Assembly (NCBI RefSeq): GCF_040548735.1
Contig: NZ_JBEPSD010000001.1
Coordinates: 930,001 to 994,000, forward strand
Origin: Rhodanobacter soli
GTDB taxonomy: Bacteria > Pseudomonadota > Gammaproteobacteria > Xanthomonadales > Rhodanobacteraceae
Reading direction: 5' to 3'
Length of the DNA stretch: 64,000 bases
A program made the position numbers and the translations under genes. Positions 61,905 to 64,000 of this stretch are shown one piece after another (the first letter of the stretch is position 1; each line of letters opens with the position of its first letter). Under the pieces are notes generated by a model that did no database searches, had not been told where the DNA came from, and worked only from the letters and a program-made list of their open reading frames with translations.

Positions 61905-62249
61905 TCACGTTGACGCTTCGACCTGCACCGCCGTGCCGTAGGCCAGCACTTCGGTGACGCCCTGGGCCACCTCGTTCGCGTCGTAGCGCATCGCCACCAC
62001 GCCGTTCGCGCCCATCGCTGCGGCATGCCGCAGCATCAATTCGAACGCCTCCTCGCGCGCCTTCTCGCACAGCTCGGTGTAGATCGAGATGTTGCCGCCG
62101 ACGATGGGCTGCAGCGCTGCGCCGAGATTGCCGACCACGCTGCGCGAACGCACGGTGATGCCGCGCACGATGCCGAACGAACGCACGATGCGGCAGCCGG
62201 GAATCTCGTTGGCAGTGCTGACCTGGTGATGCGGAACGGTGTTTGCCAT
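61905..62249 (-). CDS. YbjQ family (heavy-metal-binding domain) protein
   Basis: The 114-residue protein has the YbjQ pattern [45 protein letters not shown] and [10 protein letters not shown]. The family forms pentamers and has no firm function. The frame is open far upstream in the epimerase gene region, but homology begins at the ATG 62249. It lies 23 bases after the epimerase stop. Confidence 0.92.
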   Translation of the reverse strand: MANTVPHHQVSTANEIPGCRIVRSFGIVRGITVRSRSVVGNLGAALQPIVGGNISIYTELCEKAREEAFELMLRHAAAMGANGVVAMRYDANEVAQGVTEVLAYGTAVQVEAST

Positions 62250-62272
62250 GGCGGTTCTCCGTGGTGGATGGT

Positions 62273-63106
62273 TCAGCTGTCGAGCAGCGCCGCGTAGCCT
62301 TCGCGCGCGTCCGGCCATTGCGGCGCCCAGCCGCTGGCGCGCAGCCGCGCATTGCGCAGCCGCTTGCTGCCCACACCGGCCGGCGCCGCGCCCTCGGCCG
62401 GCAACGGCGCATCGATCAGGGCGGCCAGGAAATCGTACAGCTCGTCGAGCGGCATCGGCGTGTCGTCGACGCCGAGATACAGCGGCTGCGGCGACTTCAG
62501 CCGCAGCAGATGCGCGATCGCCGCCGCGGCATCGTCGACGTGGATCCGGTTGGCCCAGTGCGGCGTCTCGCGCGGCACCCGCAGCTGCCCCGCACGCAGG
62601 CGTTCGATCAGCTGCAGCCGACCCGGCCCGTACAAGCCGGCCAGCCGCAGCACGGTCGACGGCAGCGATTGCTCCGCCAGCCACTGCTCGGCCTCGAGCA
62701 ACACCGCGCCGTTGAATCCCGGCGGGTCGGTCGGGGTAGCCTCGTCGACCCAGTCGCCGTCGTGCTCGCCGTACACGGCGCTGGACGAGACGAACAGCAC
62801 CCGTGCCAGCTTGCGGCGATCGAGCGCGTCGAGCAGGTGACGCAGGCCGTCCACGAAGATCGCGCGGTACGCCGCCTTGTCGCGCGTCGCCGGGGCCGGC
62901 AGGTAGACCAGCCGGGTGATCCCGGCCGGCAGTTCGCGCAGGCTGACCGGATCGGTCAGGTCGCCGCGCAGCCAATGGATGCCGTGCATGCCGCGCGCCG
63001 GCGGCCGGCGCCGCAGCGCCCACACCTCGTCGCCGTGCGCACGCAGGCGCTGCGCCACGCGTTCGCCAAGATCGCCGCATCCGGCCAGCAGGATACGTTC
63101 GCTCAC
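62273..63106 (-). CDS. NAD-dependent epimerase/dehydratase (extended SDR, YeeZ-like)
   Basis: The 277-residue protein has the Rossmann [13 protein letters not shown] and an extended-SDR active site with [13 protein letters not shown] (Tyr, though no Lys three residues on in the usual YxxxK form). The [13 protein letters not shown] and [11 protein letters not shown] segments follow. Three GTG codons stand in a row (63112, 63109, 63106); the AGGAGG ribosome site is six bases before the last, which I chose. It is divergent from aroK, 53 bases away. Confidence 0.88.
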   Translation of the reverse strand: MSERILLAGCGDLGERVAQRLRAHGDEVWALRRRPPARGMHGIHWLRGDLTDPVSLRELPAGITRLVYLPAPATRDKAAYRAIFVDGLRHLLDALDRRKLARVLFVSSSAVYGEHDGDWVDEATPTDPPGFNGAVLLEAEQWLAEQSLPSTVLRLAGLYGPGRLQLIERLRAGQLRVPRETPHWANRIHVDDAAAAIAHLLRLKSPQPLYLGVDDTPMPLDELYDFLAALIDAPLPAEGAAPAGVGSKRLRNARLRASGWAPQWPDAREGYAALLDS

Positions 63107-63159
63107 CACCACCCTCCTGTCGATCTGCCCAGGTTGATCCGCCCTGTTAGCATTTGCCC

Positions 63160-63714
63160 ATGAACCCGTCGCACAACCTGTTCCTCATCGGTCCCACCGG
63201 TGCCGGCAAGACCTCGATCGGGCGACGGCTTGCCGCGCATTATGGCCTGACCTTCGTCGATCTCGACCAGGAGATCGAACGTCATTGCGGCGTGGACGTG
63301 AACACGGTATTCGAGATCGAGGGCGAGGCCGGTTTCCGCCAGCGCGAAAGCACGCTGCTGGACGAATGCAGCCGCCGCCCCGGCGTGTTGCTGGCCACCG
63401 GCGCCGGCGTGGTGCTTGCGCCGCACAACCGCCAGCATTTGCGCGAGCGCGGTTACGTGGTGTGGCTGCAGACCACGATCGAACAGCAGCTGGAGCGGCT
63501 GGAACGCGACCACCGCCGCCCGCTGCTGGCGGTGCCCGACCGCCACGAACGGCTGCAGGCAATGGCGCAGGTGCGCGAGCCGATCTACCGCGAACTCGCC
63601 GATCTTGCGGTACCCGGCGAACACGGCAGCGTCGCCGCCGCCAGCGAACGCTGCATCGCGCTGATCGACCATCATTGGCAGCGCCCCGGCGCCTCGCCCA
63701 GGCAGACCGCATGA
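63160..63714 (+). CDS. aroK: Shikimate kinase
   Basis: The 184-residue kinase has Walker A GPTGAGKTS near residue 11, VDLDQEIE, FRQRES and TGAGVVL, the shikimate-kinase set. It phosphorylates shikimate in aromatic amino-acid synthesis. I chose ATG 63160; a TTG two codons earlier is in frame. It overlaps aroB by four bases (ATGA). Confidence 0.95.
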   Translation: MNPSHNLFLIGPTGAGKTSIGRRLAAHYGLTFVDLDQEIERHCGVDVNTVFEIEGEAGFRQRESTLLDECSRRPGVLLATGAGVVLAPHNRQHLRERGYVVWLQTTIEQQLERLERDHRRPLLAVPDRHERLQAMAQVREPIYRELADLAVPGEHGSVAAASERCIALIDHHWQRPGASPRQTA

Positions 63715-64000
63715 ACGACCCGGCATTCCAGACGATCACCGTCGCCCTCGGCCAGCGCAGCTATCCGGTCTGGATCGGCGCCGGCCTGCTCGGCGATCAC
63801 GCGCGCTGGCGCGCCATGCTGCGCGGCCGGCATGCGCTGGTGGTCAGCAACACCACGGTGGCACCGCTGTACCTGCCGCGCATCGAGGCAGGGCTGGACG
63901 GCCTGCGCTGGTCGTCCTTCCTGCTCGACGACGGCGAGGCACACAAGACGTTCGCCAACGTCGGCCGCGCACTGGAAGCGCTGGGCCAGCTCGGCGCCAC
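63711..64000 (+). CDS. aroB: 3-Dehydroquinate synthase, cut by the window end
   Basis: The first 96 residues are visible: a Rossmann-like start with YPVWIGAGLL, HALVVSNTTVAPLYLP and DDGEAHKTFANV, matching AroB N-termini. The enzyme makes dehydroquinate. It is coupled to aroK. The C-terminal part lies outside the window. Confidence 0.93.
   Translation, partial: MNDPAFQTITVALGQRSYPVWIGAGLLGDHARWRAMLRGRHALVVSNTTVAPLYLPRIEAGLDGLRWSSFLLDDGEAHKTFANVGRALEALGQLGA

Noticed and set aside
1-64000. CRISPR arrays, tRNA or rRNA genes
   Set aside because: No regularly spaced direct repeats, cloverleaf or rRNA sequence were seen by eye; the inverted repeats found are isolated hairpins.
1-64000. Insertion sequence or prophage genes
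   Set aside because: No transposase, integrase or phage structural motif appears in any convincing frame.

Overview
The window is GC-rich, densely coded bacterial chromosome with no phage, plasmid or CRISPR signature. Gene content and order point to the Lysobacterales (Xanthomonadales), most likely a Rhodanobacteraceae relative such as Rhodanobacter or Dyella. The supporting blocks are pilG-pilH-pilI-pilJ-chpA-chpB-chpC, gshB-tonB-yqgE-ruvX-pyrB, pilT/pilU beside proC-yggT, a lone gspN, and extragenic palindromes like those seen in that order. The genus is an inference from memory of such neighbourhoods. Both ends cut genes: an S9 peptidase at the left and aroB at the right.

Layout. 0-7.5 kb: S9 peptidase, a lemA/TPM-domain operon, diacylglycerol kinase, a POT peptide transporter and a RegB/RegA-like redox two-component pair. 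7.5-11.8 kb: a TonB-dependent receptor, a secreted Asp-box beta-propeller with Cys/His clusters, and a thioredoxin-like protein, a likely but uncharacterised uptake module. 11.8-20.3 kb: isoaspartyl peptidase, a BlaR1/BlaI-type pair with operator-like palindromes, the sulfate transporter cysP-cysT-cysW-cysA, and a fused 3-oxoacid CoA-transferase. 20.3-28.7 kb: an OmpR-type two-component system, tesA divergent from ybbA-ybbP, an ion transporter, and two exported proteins of unknown role. 28.7-35.1 kb: the operon gspN-IMPase-nudE-cysQ-mazG, then bioA, a small secreted protein and rsmE.

35.1-47 kb is the Pil-Chp chemosensory operon that controls type IV pili. It lacks a PilK (CheR) gene, and its ChpB has alanine where CheB has its catalytic serine, so adaptation by methylation looks lost or relocated. 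47-53.8 kb holds gshB-tonB-yqgE-ruvX-pyrB, a large lipoprotein of unknown function and a BON-domain protein. 53.8-57.8 kb holds the retraction ATPases pilU and pilT, then proC-yggT. 57.8-58.6 kb is non-coding and made of two facing copies of a hairpin-rich repeat. 58.6-64 kb holds pdxH-yjbQ-btuF-like (vitamin-related), a glycerate-kinase-like P-loop kinase, dodecin, a YbjQ protein, an NAD-dependent epimerase and aroK-aroB.

Genes are tightly packed, and many neighbours overlap by four bases (ATGA or GTGA), which indicates translational coupling. All functional calls come from reading motifs and remembered gene order; no database search was run.
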